36,788 nt of DNA from Gremmenia infestans (Eukaryota; Ascomycota; Leotiomycetes; Helotiales; Hamatocanthoscyphaceae), in contig JAFEVB010000034.1 in assembly GCA_032629725.1 (NCBI GenBank), positions 1 through 36,788 of the forward strand, read 5' to 3'. The position numbers were made by a program, and so were the translations under genes. Below, piece after piece: positions 27,260-36,788 of the stretch (positions within the stretch are counted from its first letter, which is position 1; each line of letters opens with the position of its first letter). Below the pieces are notes generated by a model that was given only the letters and a program-made list of their open reading frames with translations, was not told the DNA's origin and ran no database searches.

Positions 27260-27531
27260 TATAATAAAAGTAATTTTTATTATATAAAGTTAGTTAATAA
27301 TTTTTCCAAACAAATACTATAAAAATCTATTTCAACTAAACTATAACATATGTATTTAAATTAACAGCAAATATAGGCTAAAGGTTTTTAATTTTATCAT
27401 TATATAATCTTAGAATAATTTAATAGTACACGTATTTTAAATTTAAAAGTAAATATTAAGTATTATACCTCTCTTGATAAAAACCATAGATAAAGTAAAA
27501 AAGATGATAGTATTAAAATGGATTTAAAGCT

Positions 27532-27604
27532 GGAGAAAACAGGAATTGAACCTGTAATCACAATGTGCAAGATTGTTGTTTTACCTAATTAACACTATTT
27601 CCCC
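27532..27604 (-). tRNA. trnA: tRNA-Ala (TGC)
   Basis: Acceptor GGGGAAA/TTTCTCC, anticodon stem ACAAT/ATTGT, loop CTTGCAC giving TGC, T-arm ACAGG-TTCAATT-CCTGT. The 270 bases on its trnF side are AT-rich without a visible gene. Confidence 0.93.
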
Positions 27605-27756
27605 ATATAAATATATATGTATAATAATTATTTGGGTATATACACCCTTATGTTGTATTTTGTATATTATATAAATATATGGTAAGTATATACACCATTA
27701 CTATAATGTAGTAGATATTAAATATATATTATATATTACATATTATAATTTGTTTT

Positions 27757-27838
27757 ATCCGAAAAACGACTTGAACGTTCACGATGTTATATCAATAAAA
27801 CTTAAGATTATCCTGTCTACCAATTCCAGCACTCGGAT
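27757..27838 (-). tRNA. trnL: tRNA-Leu (TAA)
   Basis: Class II tRNA; acceptor ATCCGAG/TTCGGAT, loop CTTAAGT giving TAA (UUR codons), variable arm present. The spacer beside it (27605-27756) shares TATATACACCATTACTA with the nad4-rns spacer. Confidence 0.92.
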
Positions 27839-27865
27839 TAAATAATATTGTATTTACAACATTAT

Positions 27866-27937
27866 AAGGCCAGAGTGATTTGAACACTCATCTCAGCTGT
27901 CATGAGCAGCTTGCTTTACCAATTAAGCTATAACCTT
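27866..27937 (-). tRNA. trnM: tRNA-Met (CAT)
   Basis: Acceptor AAGGTTA/TGGCCTT, anticodon stem AGCTG/CAGCT, loop CTCATGA giving CAT, T-arm GAGTG-TTCAAAT-CACTC. One of three CAT tRNAs. Confidence 0.92.
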
Positions 27938-27951
27938 AATAATATAATATG

Positions 27952-28021
27952 TGCGGATAAAGGAATTGCACCAATATATCCTGGTCATGGGCCAATTATG
28001 TTACTATTACATCAATCCGCA
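27952..28021 (-). tRNA. trnM: tRNA-Met (CAT), probably the initiator
   Basis: Perfect acceptor TGCGGAT/ATCCGCA; anticodon CAT in loop CCCATGA. The T-stem is weak. TGCGGAT...ATCCGCA ends resemble those of fungal mitochondrial initiator tRNAs, so the initiator role is inferred. Confidence 0.82.
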
Positions 28022-28035
28022 ATATATTTATACAT

Positions 28036-28107
28036 AGCCTCAGAGGGGTTCGAACCCTCGCATGTAATTGTGAAAAAATTACGTCTTAACCACTTGACGA
28101 TAAGGCC
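28036..28107 (-). tRNA. trnE: tRNA-Glu (TTC)
   Basis: Anticodon stem TAATT/AATTA, loop TTTTCAC giving TTC, T-arm GAGGG-TTCGAAC-CCCTC. It lies within a few bases of the rnl 3' end, where trnT normally stands in Pezizomycotina. Confidence 0.93.
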
Positions 28108-28971
28108 TTAACGTAGTATTAGTACTAGTAGTCCAATGCAAGTATCGCGCTTGCTTCAGCTGGTTACAAAACAGCTACATTACTTTTATGCTAATCGGAC
28201 ATAAAAAAATGTAGCAGGCTTATTAATACTTTAAAATATATTTTAAATTTACAGGTCTAGAGATATCTATATAATTTAGTTCCACAATTAAATTTATTGT
28301 CAAATTAGTACTTTATGCCTAAAAAAATTTAAATTCTTTCAACTAAAGCCTATTATCGCAACCCAAATCATTTATAGTTGCGAAACTCGTAGTGTTATAC
28401 TACGAATGCTTAAGAATATCTTAAAGAAAATTTCGTGCCTAGATGCATTCAGCACTTATTTAAACTAACTTAGCGTTCCTGCCGTGCCTATGTTATAAAT
28501 TTACTTAGTGAAAGTAACATCCCAGTATAAAAATTAAAAATTTTTATGCTTAAATTAATATTGGGCACATAAACAACAGGTAAACCAGAGGTTAATATAC
28601 CCAGCTCCTTTCGTACGAGGGGGCTATCTTTATTTTATTCTAATTCCCTCTAGAAGATAGAAACCATACTGTCTTACGACGTATTTAACCCAGCTCGTGT
28701 AACTTATTAACCGACGAACAGTCGGACCCTTCATGATTCCTGCATTCATGTGGATAAGCTAAGCCGACATCGAGGTGCCAAACTGCGCACTCAATTTGTA
28801 CTTCCTGGCGCAATTAGCCTGTTCAAATTTGTTATAGAGAATATTATCTCTTTTCCATCTTTCACAAGATGGTTCAGACTATTTCTTCATTTTTTTTCTT
28901 TTATATAATTAATGCAACGCGAAAATTAAGAATAAGGCAAAAAAACCTTTTTTTATTATTTTAGTTCAGTG

Positions 28972-30489
28972 TTATTTACTACTTACTCAACCTTTAACAC
29001 CAAAAGCTCCATTTCTATTCTTAGAATTTAAAATAGAGTATTGTACATTAGATTTAACATGACCTCTTAACATTATAGCAGATAATCCTCTGAATGAAGA
29101 ATCAACGTTTTTTAAACCACCTTTTCATTTCAATTTAAAAACAGATCTAGAAGCAGTAAATCGTCTGGTTAATCTACCTTTAGCTTCAACTCTAACACCT
29201 GCCATTTTTCTATGTTTTAAATTATAAAGCACATAGTTATCTAAAAGAATATAACGTTCCATTTTCTTAGAAAATTTAACCATATTTAATCATAAATTTT
29301 CTTTTCAAGGAAAATAATCTAACAATAAGTTATTCAAAGGATCTTTATTATATTTAGTAAACATAGAACTAATATTATCATTTCGTATATTATTTACTAA
29401 ACACATGTTTTTATCTTTTATTTGTCTACTTAATTGTCTTACGTTACGTAAATTAAGTTTTCTTAAAGATGCTTTTAAAACATGATATAGTTTATTATCT
29501 CTATTTCTTATTTTTAAAGAGACAGCTTGTGTAAATATATCACTATTAAAGTGCATTTTTTTCAAACTAACAATATTAAATTCTATTTTTTTATTGTACA
29601 TATTTAAAACTAAACGTGTAAGGTTTTCTAGGAATTTACCTGAAAATTTCAAATTATTAAATCAAAGTCAATAAATAAGTCTATAATAAGGTTTAGTGTA
29701 TTTATGAAAACATTTATTCATATAAAATTTAAAATCAGGATAACTAAAAGTATTAATATTTAACATATTAAAAATTATCTTATTTTCACCTTCGTTTAAT
29801 AAATTTTGTTCAGCTAATTTTTTTAATATTTCGCATAATTTAATTAATTTACTATATTGTAAATTTAATTTCTTAGCAAAATGTGATATGTAAGAAAAGT
29901 ATCATTCTTCACTATGATTAGTTAAAGTTAAATATTCTTTCAAAGTGTAAGGTCTATTGTAAGTTATAATCTCTTTACCATCTCTATCCCTATTTATAGA
30001 TTTTTTTAGTTTCTCTACAGGATCATATAAGATAGTATAAACTTTTCTAATCTGGTTAAGTAAAGACATTTTTTCTGTATTATAAACAAAAAATGTAATA
30101 ATTACTTTATCATTAGTATGTTTTAAGTCTCCTCTACCAACAAAAATTTTCTTTGCGGATAATCGTTTAAATCTAGTAGCTAATTGTTTAATCATATAAA
30201 ATTTATTTAATTTAAGATTAAAATTAAAATAACTTTTTAATAATTTCATTAGGTTTTTATCAGCTGTTGGTAACGTTTTAGTATAATTGTTATTATAAGA
30301 ATAAATACTATTATATCATTCTTGAGCCGCAGGTGTATAGTGTCTAGTTTTACCTGTATCACTATATATATGTTTTAATGGTTTTAAAACTAACTTTTTA
30401 GTTTTTTTATTAAATAATATGGGCGTATTTTTTGTTTCAATTGATATAGGTTGGTAATATATTTCGGAGTTATTTTTATAACTTTTCAT
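28972..30489 (-). CDS. rps3: Ribosomal protein S3 (intron-encoded)
   Basis: Small-subunit ribosomal protein S3 (uS3), 505 aa from ATG 30489 to TAA 28972, continuous under code 4. It is very rich in Lys and Asn, as fungal mitochondrial S3 proteins are. The C-terminal part carries the recognisable S3 segment: NNLKFSGKFLENLTR, then further on AGVRVEAKGRLTR and the end GAFGVKGWVSSK. It lies wholly inside the rnl intron, so splicing and rps3 translation use the same precursor. The length is within the broad range of the family. No homing endonuclease is fused to it. Confidence 0.92.
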
Positions 30490-30826
30490 TATTTTTTATA
30501 ATAAATTTATTGTGGTTATTGTTTGACTTTTACCCGAAGCTCAACTTTTAATCTGAGAGTTGAGTCTATTTCATTAATATTTAAGATATTAATTATTATT
30601 ATTATTATTATTATTATACATTCATGTATAATGTTTTATTAATTATATAAAAGAAAAAGAAATGTTGGGGATATGATGAATAATTTTTATTCGATCTATT
30701 AGTCGTTGAACGCTTTTACTTTATAAAGCAAATTCCGCTTCAAGTTAACTTTTTTTTCTCAAAGTCGTTCTTGAAATTTACCCAATTTTTTCCAATAAGT
30801 TTATATCTCTTGCTCCCTTTTTTTTT

Positions 30827-30846
30827 CTTGCTACTTGCGTAGCAAG
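30827..30846. repeat. Dispersed palindrome in the inverted orientation
   Basis: CTTGCTACTTGCGTAGCAAG, the exact reverse complement of 313-332 and likewise between T and A tracts. It lies in the 5' part of the rnl intron. Confidence 0.75.
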
Positions 30847-33750
30847 AAAAAATAACAAAAAGATTAAACATTGGGGGACAAAAATCCCTAGCGTAGCTTT
30901 TTCAAAAATCCAAGACCTTTCCTTTCTGCATCTTGTGATCATATGCCCCGCTTACGCGACTGATAGACGTGTAAGTCAGACAGTAAAGCAAGATTAAGCC
31001 ATTAAACTTGACAAGTAATAAACATAATTATATTATTAGTGATTTTAATCTCTTTGCTTTTTATAATTAATAACTTTTTTCTTATTAATCGCATACTAAA
31101 TAATATAACTAAAAACATTATTTAAAAATTAATGTTTTAATTACATCTATTTTCCATATAGTTAAAATCTTACTTGAATAAAAAAAATGTTAGTTCTAAC
31201 TTAAGTAGATATGTAGCTGGATTGATTATAGCTTGAGCTATACCAAATGACAAACTAAAAATAAAAATAAAAATACAAATTACCTAAATAATTTGTATAT
31301 TTATTAGTCATATATATATATTATGACAATTTTACCAAATTAACTTTGGATACACCCAGGTACTTTTTATGGGATCTGTGCCCCGCATAAACTGCCTCCT
31401 AACAATTGTCCCTTTAAAGGTTAATCTTTATATTCATGGAGAGTGGAGGAAAAGATTCTACTCTACTTAACATTCAGAGAACGCCATTATACTCTGATAT
31501 AGAAAAATATCTACCAATATGATTATACTAAATAAAGGTGTTTCAATTTTGAACCTCTTCGTTACTACCTTATACACTAAAATTTGTAATATCATATTCA
31601 ATCACTAGTAACAGTAAAGCTGCATAGGGTCTTCTCGTCTAACTAGAGGTAAACTGTATCTGCACAGTTATTCCAATTTCACTGAGCCAATCATTGAGAC
31701 AGCTGTTGTATCGTTAAATCATTCATGCAAGACCGCATTTAACGGCCAGGGTATTCCGCTACCTTAGGACCCTCATAGGTAAGGCCGCCATTGATCGGGG
31801 TTTCCTTCAAAACCAAGCTTATATTAGTCAACTTAGCAAATCCGTTAACCAGCCGACATCGGGCAGAAATCACACTCAATACTTTGATTTATTATCTTAC
31901 TGCAGAGTGCTTTGTTTTAATTAAACAGTCGTACAACACTATTCCATGCTTCCTATTCTTTACCTAATATTAATTAGGAGGAATGGCTCTCCTTATCCCG
32001 AAGTTACGGTAGTTAGTTTGCCGAGTTCCTTAATGATTGTTCACTCAAACGCCTTCGTATTCTCTACTAGCTTACTTGTGGTAGTTTTTAGGTACGGTTT
32101 TATAATCTTATATTATCAATAATATAACCTGTTACTGTTTTTCCAGAACCTTCTTCACTTATTTAATTTTTCATATAAAAAGAAGGTTGTTACTCTGTAA
32201 CAAAGACTCACTCATCGTTTAATCCTTTAGGTTGGTAAACTTAGAGGCCGTTGCTTTATAAAATCCATAAGCTTTAGGCGAGGATTACTAACGATGGGGA
32301 TTACGCCCACTCCTCTTATTTACTCTACATAATTATAATAAAATAATTAGTGGCTTATAATATCTGCGAATTAGCTATATAAATAACTTTTACGCAGTCT
32401 GATTGGTGCCTGAATATAATAATCAAATTAATTCATTATAGAATAAATAGTCGATTTTGCCATATAGTTTTTATCCTTTTTCGTTACTCATGTCAGCATT
32501 CTCACTTGGGTTATCTGATAATTATTCTTAAAAAGAATAAGTCTAAGATTTACCCAACGTTCTGCTACCCCATTAAATATAATAATATTAATTATTAAAA
32601 AATATGGACAAGGTGTCGGTATATTGTTTAGATCCGTTAAATTTTCGGTGCAACTATCAAAGTAATTATATAATAACTAAACTAGTGCTCTGTTACGAGA
32701 TCTTCAAAAAATGACCGCTTCTAAGCCAATTTCCTAGTCGTATAAGATAGAAACTTCCTTAATTTCACTTAACAATAATTTTGGAACCTTAACTCTTGTT
32801 CTGGGCTGTTTCCCTTTAGACATACAACCTTAGCGTACTATGTCCGATTATTCAATATTCATCTTTGCCCTTCCGAGTGCGAATACTCACCGATAAAATC
32901 TTCACGATCCCCCGATATATGCAAAATTATTCCTTATTTTGCTTGCTGTCCTTCCGTAGGAGGCAGCATCAAAATAATAAAATAGAAGTTGCCTGAGATC
33001 ACAGTTCTGTACCTGCTAAGATGTGCCTTGAATTACCTACTTATATAGGTTTCGCAGAAAACCAGCTATCCTAGTCAGTGTTGTCTTTCACTAACTTACC
33101 ACAGTTCTTCGGATATCTATACAACGATAACCCGTTCGGGCTTTTATAACCCTGACTGTAGTAAGATCACCAGGCTTCGGGTCTAATTTTAGATACTAAT
33201 TCATTATTTCATAATTGGTTTATCTGGGCATTACTGCTCGCATCTAATATTAACTCGCTGACCCATTATGCCAAAGGTACGCTCTTACTTTTTATTTAAA
33301 ATTTACTCGAGCTGCTTATAAAACTACTATTTCAAACCTTTCCTTCACCGTACTATACGCTGTCGCTTATATATTATATTTAGCCTTAGAGGAAGGTTCC
33401 CCTTTATATTCAAACAGGTTTTTCCCATTTTACTTATTGCTACCAGTATATAAATAAATATATACTAATATAGGCTCTTCTACTTTCATTCACACTAATT
33501 ATAGAATCTCGTTTGATTTCTTTTCCTGAAGTTATTAAGATATTTCGGTTCACTTCGTTTATTATTGAATTTCTCTTAGAGTTCATGTGCATACGCTCCC
33601 ATACACAAATTAAGTTACTCTCTTTAATATATAGCCAGGCATCCCTAATAGTTTCTTTATATACTTTCCTACACTACTTTTTATAGTTTAGAAACGCTAT
33701 GTAGATATCGTTGACATTACTAATTACATCGTCTAATTTATACTTATGTT

Positions 33751-33822
33751 CGGGCTATTATGATTCGAACATAACAATTCCTCAACCCAAATGAGACGCC
33801 TAACCAACCTGGCTCTAACCCG
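33751..33822 (-). tRNA. trnP: tRNA-Pro (TGG)
   Basis: Acceptor CGGGTTA/TAGCCCG, loop TTTGGGT giving TGG. It lies directly upstream of rnl. Confidence 0.93.
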
Positions 33823-33859
33823 TAATTTAGCTATATAATTATTTGTACAATAAAAATAC

Positions 33860-33944
33860 AGAGAATATCCGATTTGAACGGATGAGATCTATTAAATCCA
33901 ATAAGTTTCAAGCTTATCACTATAAACCACTCAGTCAATTCTCT
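33860..33944 (-). tRNA. trnS: tRNA-Ser (TGA)
   Basis: Class II; acceptor AGAGAAT/ATTCTCT, anticodon stem ATAAG/CTTAT, loop CTTGAAA giving TGA (UCN codons). Confidence 0.93.
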
Positions 33945-34017
33945 TTCAATATTAGATTTTGATAAATATTACAAATATTTTTACTTTATATACTAATGTT
34001 TACTTAAAGTAATACTT

Positions 34018-34088
34018 GATTCCTCAGAGACTTGAACTCCGAACATATCCTTATCAAAGATACGCTTGACCAATTAAGCTAAGGAACC
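34018..34088 (-). tRNA. trnI: tRNA-Ile (GAT)
   Basis: Acceptor GGTTCCT/AGGAATC, anticodon stem TATCT/GGATA, loop TTGATAA giving GAT. Confidence 0.93.
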
Positions 34089-34142
34089 TTAAATTATAAT
34101 GATGTATATGTTAATAATATAACTTAAACATATAAGTATTCA

Positions 34143-34210
34143 AGAGCACTCAGATTTGAACTGAGACGATGAAGTTTGAAGCTTCAGATTCTACCCTTAA
34201 ACTATGCTCT
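34143..34210 (-). tRNA. trnW: tRNA-Trp (TCA)
   Basis: Acceptor AGAGCAT/GTGCTCT, anticodon stem TGAAG/CTTCA, loop CTTCAAA giving TCA. This anticodon reads both TGA and TGG and is the direct evidence for genetic code 4 in this genome. Confidence 0.95.
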
Positions 34211-34252
34211 TTATGTTGTAATTTAATTAGAATATTTTTAGCTTTAAACATC

Positions 34253-34331
34253 GGAAAAGAGATGATTCGAACATCCAGGTGCATAACACAATATTTAGCA
34301 AATATCTCGCTTTACCAATAGCAACTTTTCC
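34253..34331 (-). tRNA. trnS: tRNA-Ser (GCT)
   Basis: Class II; acceptor GGAAAAG/CTTTTCC, anticodon stem GATAT/ATATT, loop TTGCTAA giving GCT (AGY codons). Confidence 0.91.
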
Positions 34332-34357
34332 TATAAAAATTTATTTTTGTTTTTAGC

Positions 34358-34428
34358 GGGTCAGATCGGACTCGAACCGACATAATCTTTCGTGACAAGA
34401 AAGCCCCTTACCATTAGGATACTAACCC
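34358..34428 (-). tRNA. trnD: tRNA-Asp (GTC)
   Basis: Acceptor GGGTTAG/CTGACCC, anticodon stem CTTTC/GAAAG, loop TTGTCAC giving GTC. Confidence 0.94.
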
Positions 34429-34443
34429 TAATAAATTAAAACT

Positions 34444-34514
34444 ACGGGCAGTGGAATTCGAATCCACATTAATTATTTGGAAGATAATAGACCTAACCAT
34501 TGATCGATGCCCGT
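34444..34514 (-). tRNA. trnG: tRNA-Gly (TCC)
   Basis: Acceptor ACGGGCA/TGCCCGT, anticodon stem ATTAT/ATAAT, loop CTTCCAA giving TCC. Confidence 0.94.
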
Positions 34515-34525
34515 TTATATAATTT

Positions 34526-34596
34526 AAGATCTATGGGAATCGAACCCATATAACAGAGATTAAAAGTCTCGTATTCTACCATTAAATTAAGATCTC
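34526..34596 (-). tRNA. trnK: tRNA-Lys (TTT)
   Basis: Acceptor GAGATCT/AGATCTT, anticodon stem CGAGA/TCTCT, loop CTTTTAA giving TTT. It heads the K-G-D-S-W-I-S-P block upstream of rnl. Confidence 0.93.
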
Positions 34597-34688
34597 TTAA
34601 TATAAATTTTAATTATAATCTTAAAATTTATATTTTTAGTTTATTAACAAAAATATAAAAGAAACAAATCTATTAATAATTACTATAT

Positions 34689-35486
34689 TTAAGAACCCCA
34701 GTAATAAATCGAGATGAAGAGGAATAACCATACCACGTCAACGAAATGTCAGTAAAGAATTCCAGATTCCAATCCCAAATGATGATTATCAGTAGAATGA
34801 TAAGCTAAAACACGTCAAAGACCAACTGCGATGAAAGCTGTACCTATCATAACATGTAACCCGTGAAATCCCGTTGCCATATAAAAACATGATCCAAAAG
34901 CACCGTCACTTATAGTAAATGAAGAAACAGTATATTCTACACCTTGGAAACCTGTGAAAACTATAGCTAATAATACTGTAGCTACTAGCGCGTATAAAGC
35001 ACCACGTCTATTTCCTTGTATTAAAGAATGATGAGCATATGTAACAGTAACACCAGATGATAATAAAATAACAGTATTAAGTAAAGGTAATTCAAAAGGA
35101 TTAACGGCTTCAATTCCCATAGGTGGTCACTGAGCTCCTAATTCAACTGTAGGAGATAAAGCACTGTGAAAGAATGCTCAAAATATTCCTAAAAAGAATA
35201 ATGCTTCTGATACTATGAATAGAGCAACACCCATATTTAACCCTCTTTGAACTGCTAATGTATGATTACCCAAATATGTTGCTTCACTTATAACATCCCG
35301 TCATCAAAATGACATCGAAAATATAAGTAATACAAAAGCAGACTGTGCATTAGTAAACCCATGCATAGTTAATACCCCGCTAGTTGTTAGAGTCAATAAT
35401 GCAATAGAGGTATATAAAGGTCAAGGTGACGGCGATACCAAATGAAAAGGATGAGCTTGAAAATTACTTCTCGTCAGGTTCGTCAT
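34689..35486 (-). CDS. cox3: Cytochrome c oxidase subunit 3
   Basis: COX3, a seven-helix core subunit of complex IV, 265 aa from ATG 35486 to TAA 34689. Begins MTNLTRSNFQAHPFHLVSPS. Conserved: SFWWRDVISEATYLGNHT, SEALFFLGIFWAFFHSAL, ELGAQWPPMGI, HHSLIQGNR, GFHGLHVMIGT and the end VDVVWLFLFISIYYWGS. Most tryptophans are TGA. Normal length, no intron. It is followed by the tRNA block leading into rnl, and preceded by a duplicated trnV. Confidence 0.97.
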
Positions 35487-35690
35487 TGTTTTTCTTCAAT
35501 ATAAATATAAATTAAAAAATATAAAAATCTAATAATCTAAAAATAGATAGAAGATTGCTTTTTATATGGATTTTTTGCATACCCTTGGTATATATTATCT
35601 AAATTTTGAGGCGTAATGTTAAAATAAAAATATAGTTTTTAATAGTAGAAATTCTTTACTCTTTATAAACTAAAAAAAACTAGTTGAAAT

Positions 35691-35761
35691 AAGGAATAGG
35701 TGATTTGAACACCTAACCGACCGTGTGTAAAACGGTCGCTCTACCGTTGAGCTAATTCGTT
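35691..35761 (-). tRNA. Second tRNA-Val (TAC) copy
   Basis: Identical to trnV at 26191-26261 through the D-arm, anticodon arm and T-arm. The 5' acceptor strand is AACGAAT, so one pair is lost (C-C). Flanking sequence of at least 60 bases on the 3' side is also shared with the first copy, so a block of roughly 130-170 bp was duplicated. Confidence 0.7.
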
Positions 35762-35830
35762 AAAAAAAAAGTAATTAATTTTTACTATTTTTTTATTTAA
35801 GTTAAGTTTTTAGTTTAACTTCGAATTTTT

Positions 35831-36496
35831 CTAATTTTCAGTTGGTATATTTTTTTGTTTAATAGTAATTACAATAGCACCAACCATAGCTAATAATAAT
35901 ATAATAGAAGTTATAATCAATCAAATACTATAACTAGTATACATAATATTACCTATAGTTGTTATATGACTAGTTTCTGTTAAATTACCATCTCAAACTT
36001 TGCTAGTTACTAAATATATTTGCCCATTATATAAATCTATACTGTTCATTTTTATAAAGTTACCAAAAAAGTAATAAAAAATAGAAATTAAGTTAGGAAT
36101 AAAACTACCAAAAACAATATTAGAATAAGGTAATATTTCATTTACAGGAAAACTAAATAATATAGATATAAATATAGCTAAAGGTATACTATTACTAGTA
36201 TTACTAAACAATTCACTTATTCTTACGTTAATTAACATTAATATAAAAAGGAATAGTATAGAAACCGCACCTACATATACCAATAAATAAGAAAGACCAA
36301 TAAAATTTATACCTAATACTATAAGATAACTAGCTATACTTAAAAATAAACCTATTAAAAATAAAACTGATACTATAGGATTCTTGCTAATAATAACAAA
36401 TATTCCACACAAAATAGCAATAAAGGATAGTATATCTAAAGTTTCCACTCTATAACCATTAGTATATGTTTCATTTAAAAGATAAAGACTGTTCAT
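35831..36496 (-). CDS. nad6: NADH dehydrogenase subunit 6
   Basis: ND6 of complex I, 221 aa from ATG 36496 to TAG 35831, open under code 4 with TGA tryptophans (SKVWDGN and SIWLIIT). Recognised by its helix pattern and the core segment FIGLSYLLVYVGAVSILFLFILMLINVR, the conserved transmembrane helix 3 with a pi-bulge. A less conserved loop follows. The last helix (WLIITSIILLLAMVGAIVITIK) is typical. Normal fungal length. It lies between trnR(TCG) and the trnV copy. Confidence 0.96.
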
Positions 36497-36695
36497 TTAA
36501 TATAAAATAATTTCATTTAACCTCAGTTTATTTTTAAAACGATAAATAAATATAATTAACTACCTTTGTTAGACTAAACATTAATATTTAACATTATTGA
36601 AGATACAGTAATTAAGATTGTTATTAATACATAAATGTTTTAATCATACCATGTTTTTACTGTATAAGAGCACAGTAACTAAGGTTAACTATAGA

Positions 36696-36767
36696 GATGT
36701 GTACAAGAATTGAACCTGTAATCTTTGTGGCCGAAACACAACGTTCTACCAATTAAACTAACACACC
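36696..36767 (-). tRNA. trnR: tRNA-Arg (TCG)
   Basis: Acceptor GGTGTGT/ACACATC, anticodon stem TTGTG/CACAA, loop TTTCGGC giving TCG (CGN codons), T-arm ACAGG-TTCAATT-CTTGT. It is unrelated in sequence to the TCT family elsewhere in the window. Confidence 0.92.
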
Positions 36768-36788
36768 AGTAAAGTTTTTGGCATAAGC

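Larger units (their letters stand above)
28824..30883 (-). other. Group I intron of rnl hosting rps3
   Basis: A 2060-nt intron between GGGAT and AACAGG. The exon ends in T and the intron ends in G, as group I introns require. Near the 3' end AAGAAATAGTCTGAAC matches the conserved P7 segment (AAGATATAGTC type). Placement and cargo match the class IA mL2450 intron typical of Pezizomycotina. A (TAA)n-type microsatellite lies upstream of rps3 near 30590-30616, and a palindromic repeat at 30827-30846. Confidence 0.9.
28112..33740 (-). rRNA. rnl: Large subunit ribosomal RNA, with one intron
   Basis: Large rRNA in two exons: about 33740-30884 and 28823-28112, with ends approximate. Conserved segments on the minus strand: GGGATGCCTGGC near the 5' end (about 33640), GGAAACAGCCCAGAACAAGAG (about 32800), CTACGCTAGGGAT joined to AACAGGCTAATT across the intron, TTTGGCACCTCGATGTCGGC (about 28770), the sarcin-ricin region AGTACGAAAGGA (about 28608), and ACTAGTACTAATACTACG at the 3' end. 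The intron sits after the T of GGGAT, matching the known mL2450 site. The gene is preceded by the K-G-D-S-W-I-S-P tRNA block and followed by trnE. Confidence 0.94.

Noticed and set aside
27902..28111. Plus-strand open frame of 69 codons
   Set aside because: Covers three minus-strand tRNA genes (Met, Met, Glu).

Overview
The window reads as a complete, circular-mapping fungal mitochondrial genome of about 36.8 kb, from an ascomycete of the subphylum Pezizomycotina. The evidence is: in-frame TGA codons at conserved tryptophans and a trnW(TCA), so genetic code 4 applies; the conserved pairs nad2-nad3 and nad4L-nad5; rps3 inside a group I intron of the large rRNA gene; and tRNA blocks of the Pezizomycotina type around rnl (K-G-D-S-W-I-S-P upstream, E-M-M-L-A-F-L-Q-H-M downstream). 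The two ends of the window join inside trnN, which argues for circularity. I cannot name the genus.

Almost every gene lies on the minus strand. In transcription order (descending coordinates): trnR(TCG), nad6, a second trnV, cox3, eight tRNAs, rnl with rps3, a tRNA block, nad4L, nad5, orf421, trnR(TCT), orf389, a trnR-like copy, nad1, atp8, atp6, trnC, cob plus a zinc-ribbon reading frame, another trnR-like copy, cox1 (one intron) plus orf203, a tRNA-like gene, nad2, nad3 with a long tail, cox2 plus orf210, a class III aminotransferase, a trnR-like copy, nad4, rns, a tRNA-like gene, trnY and trnN. I found no atp9 and no trnT. Plus-strand content is limited to orf152 (7987-8445) and a family B DNA polymerase remnant (26320-26532).

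Three things stand out. First, a full-length PLP-dependent aminotransferase gene of nuclear character, with a presequence-like N terminus and one TGA codon at a conserved tryptophan, sits between cox2 and nad4 under a copy of the cox1 upstream region. Second, five respiratory-chain genes are followed by extra coding sequence: nad3 is extended in frame by an acidic coiled-coil tail, cob by a membrane-plus-zinc-ribbon reading frame behind one TAG, nad5 by a repeat-rich ORF reachable from an A AAA AAG slippery heptamer, cox1 by a coiled-coil ORF one base out of frame at a T9 run, and cox2 by an overlapping repeat-rich ORF. Third, leader segments, trnR, trnV, and pieces of cob and rnl have been copied around the genome, and a double-hairpin element and a short GC-rich palindrome are dispersed in spacers.

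nad1 (T9 run) and nad2 (T5 run) each need a one-base correction to be continuous. This may be homopolymer error in the assembly or genuine frameshifting, and raw reads or cDNA would decide. The core set (nad1-6, nad4L, cob, cox1-3, atp6, atp8) supplies the membrane subunits of complexes I, III, IV and V; rns, rnl, rps3 and the tRNAs translate them.
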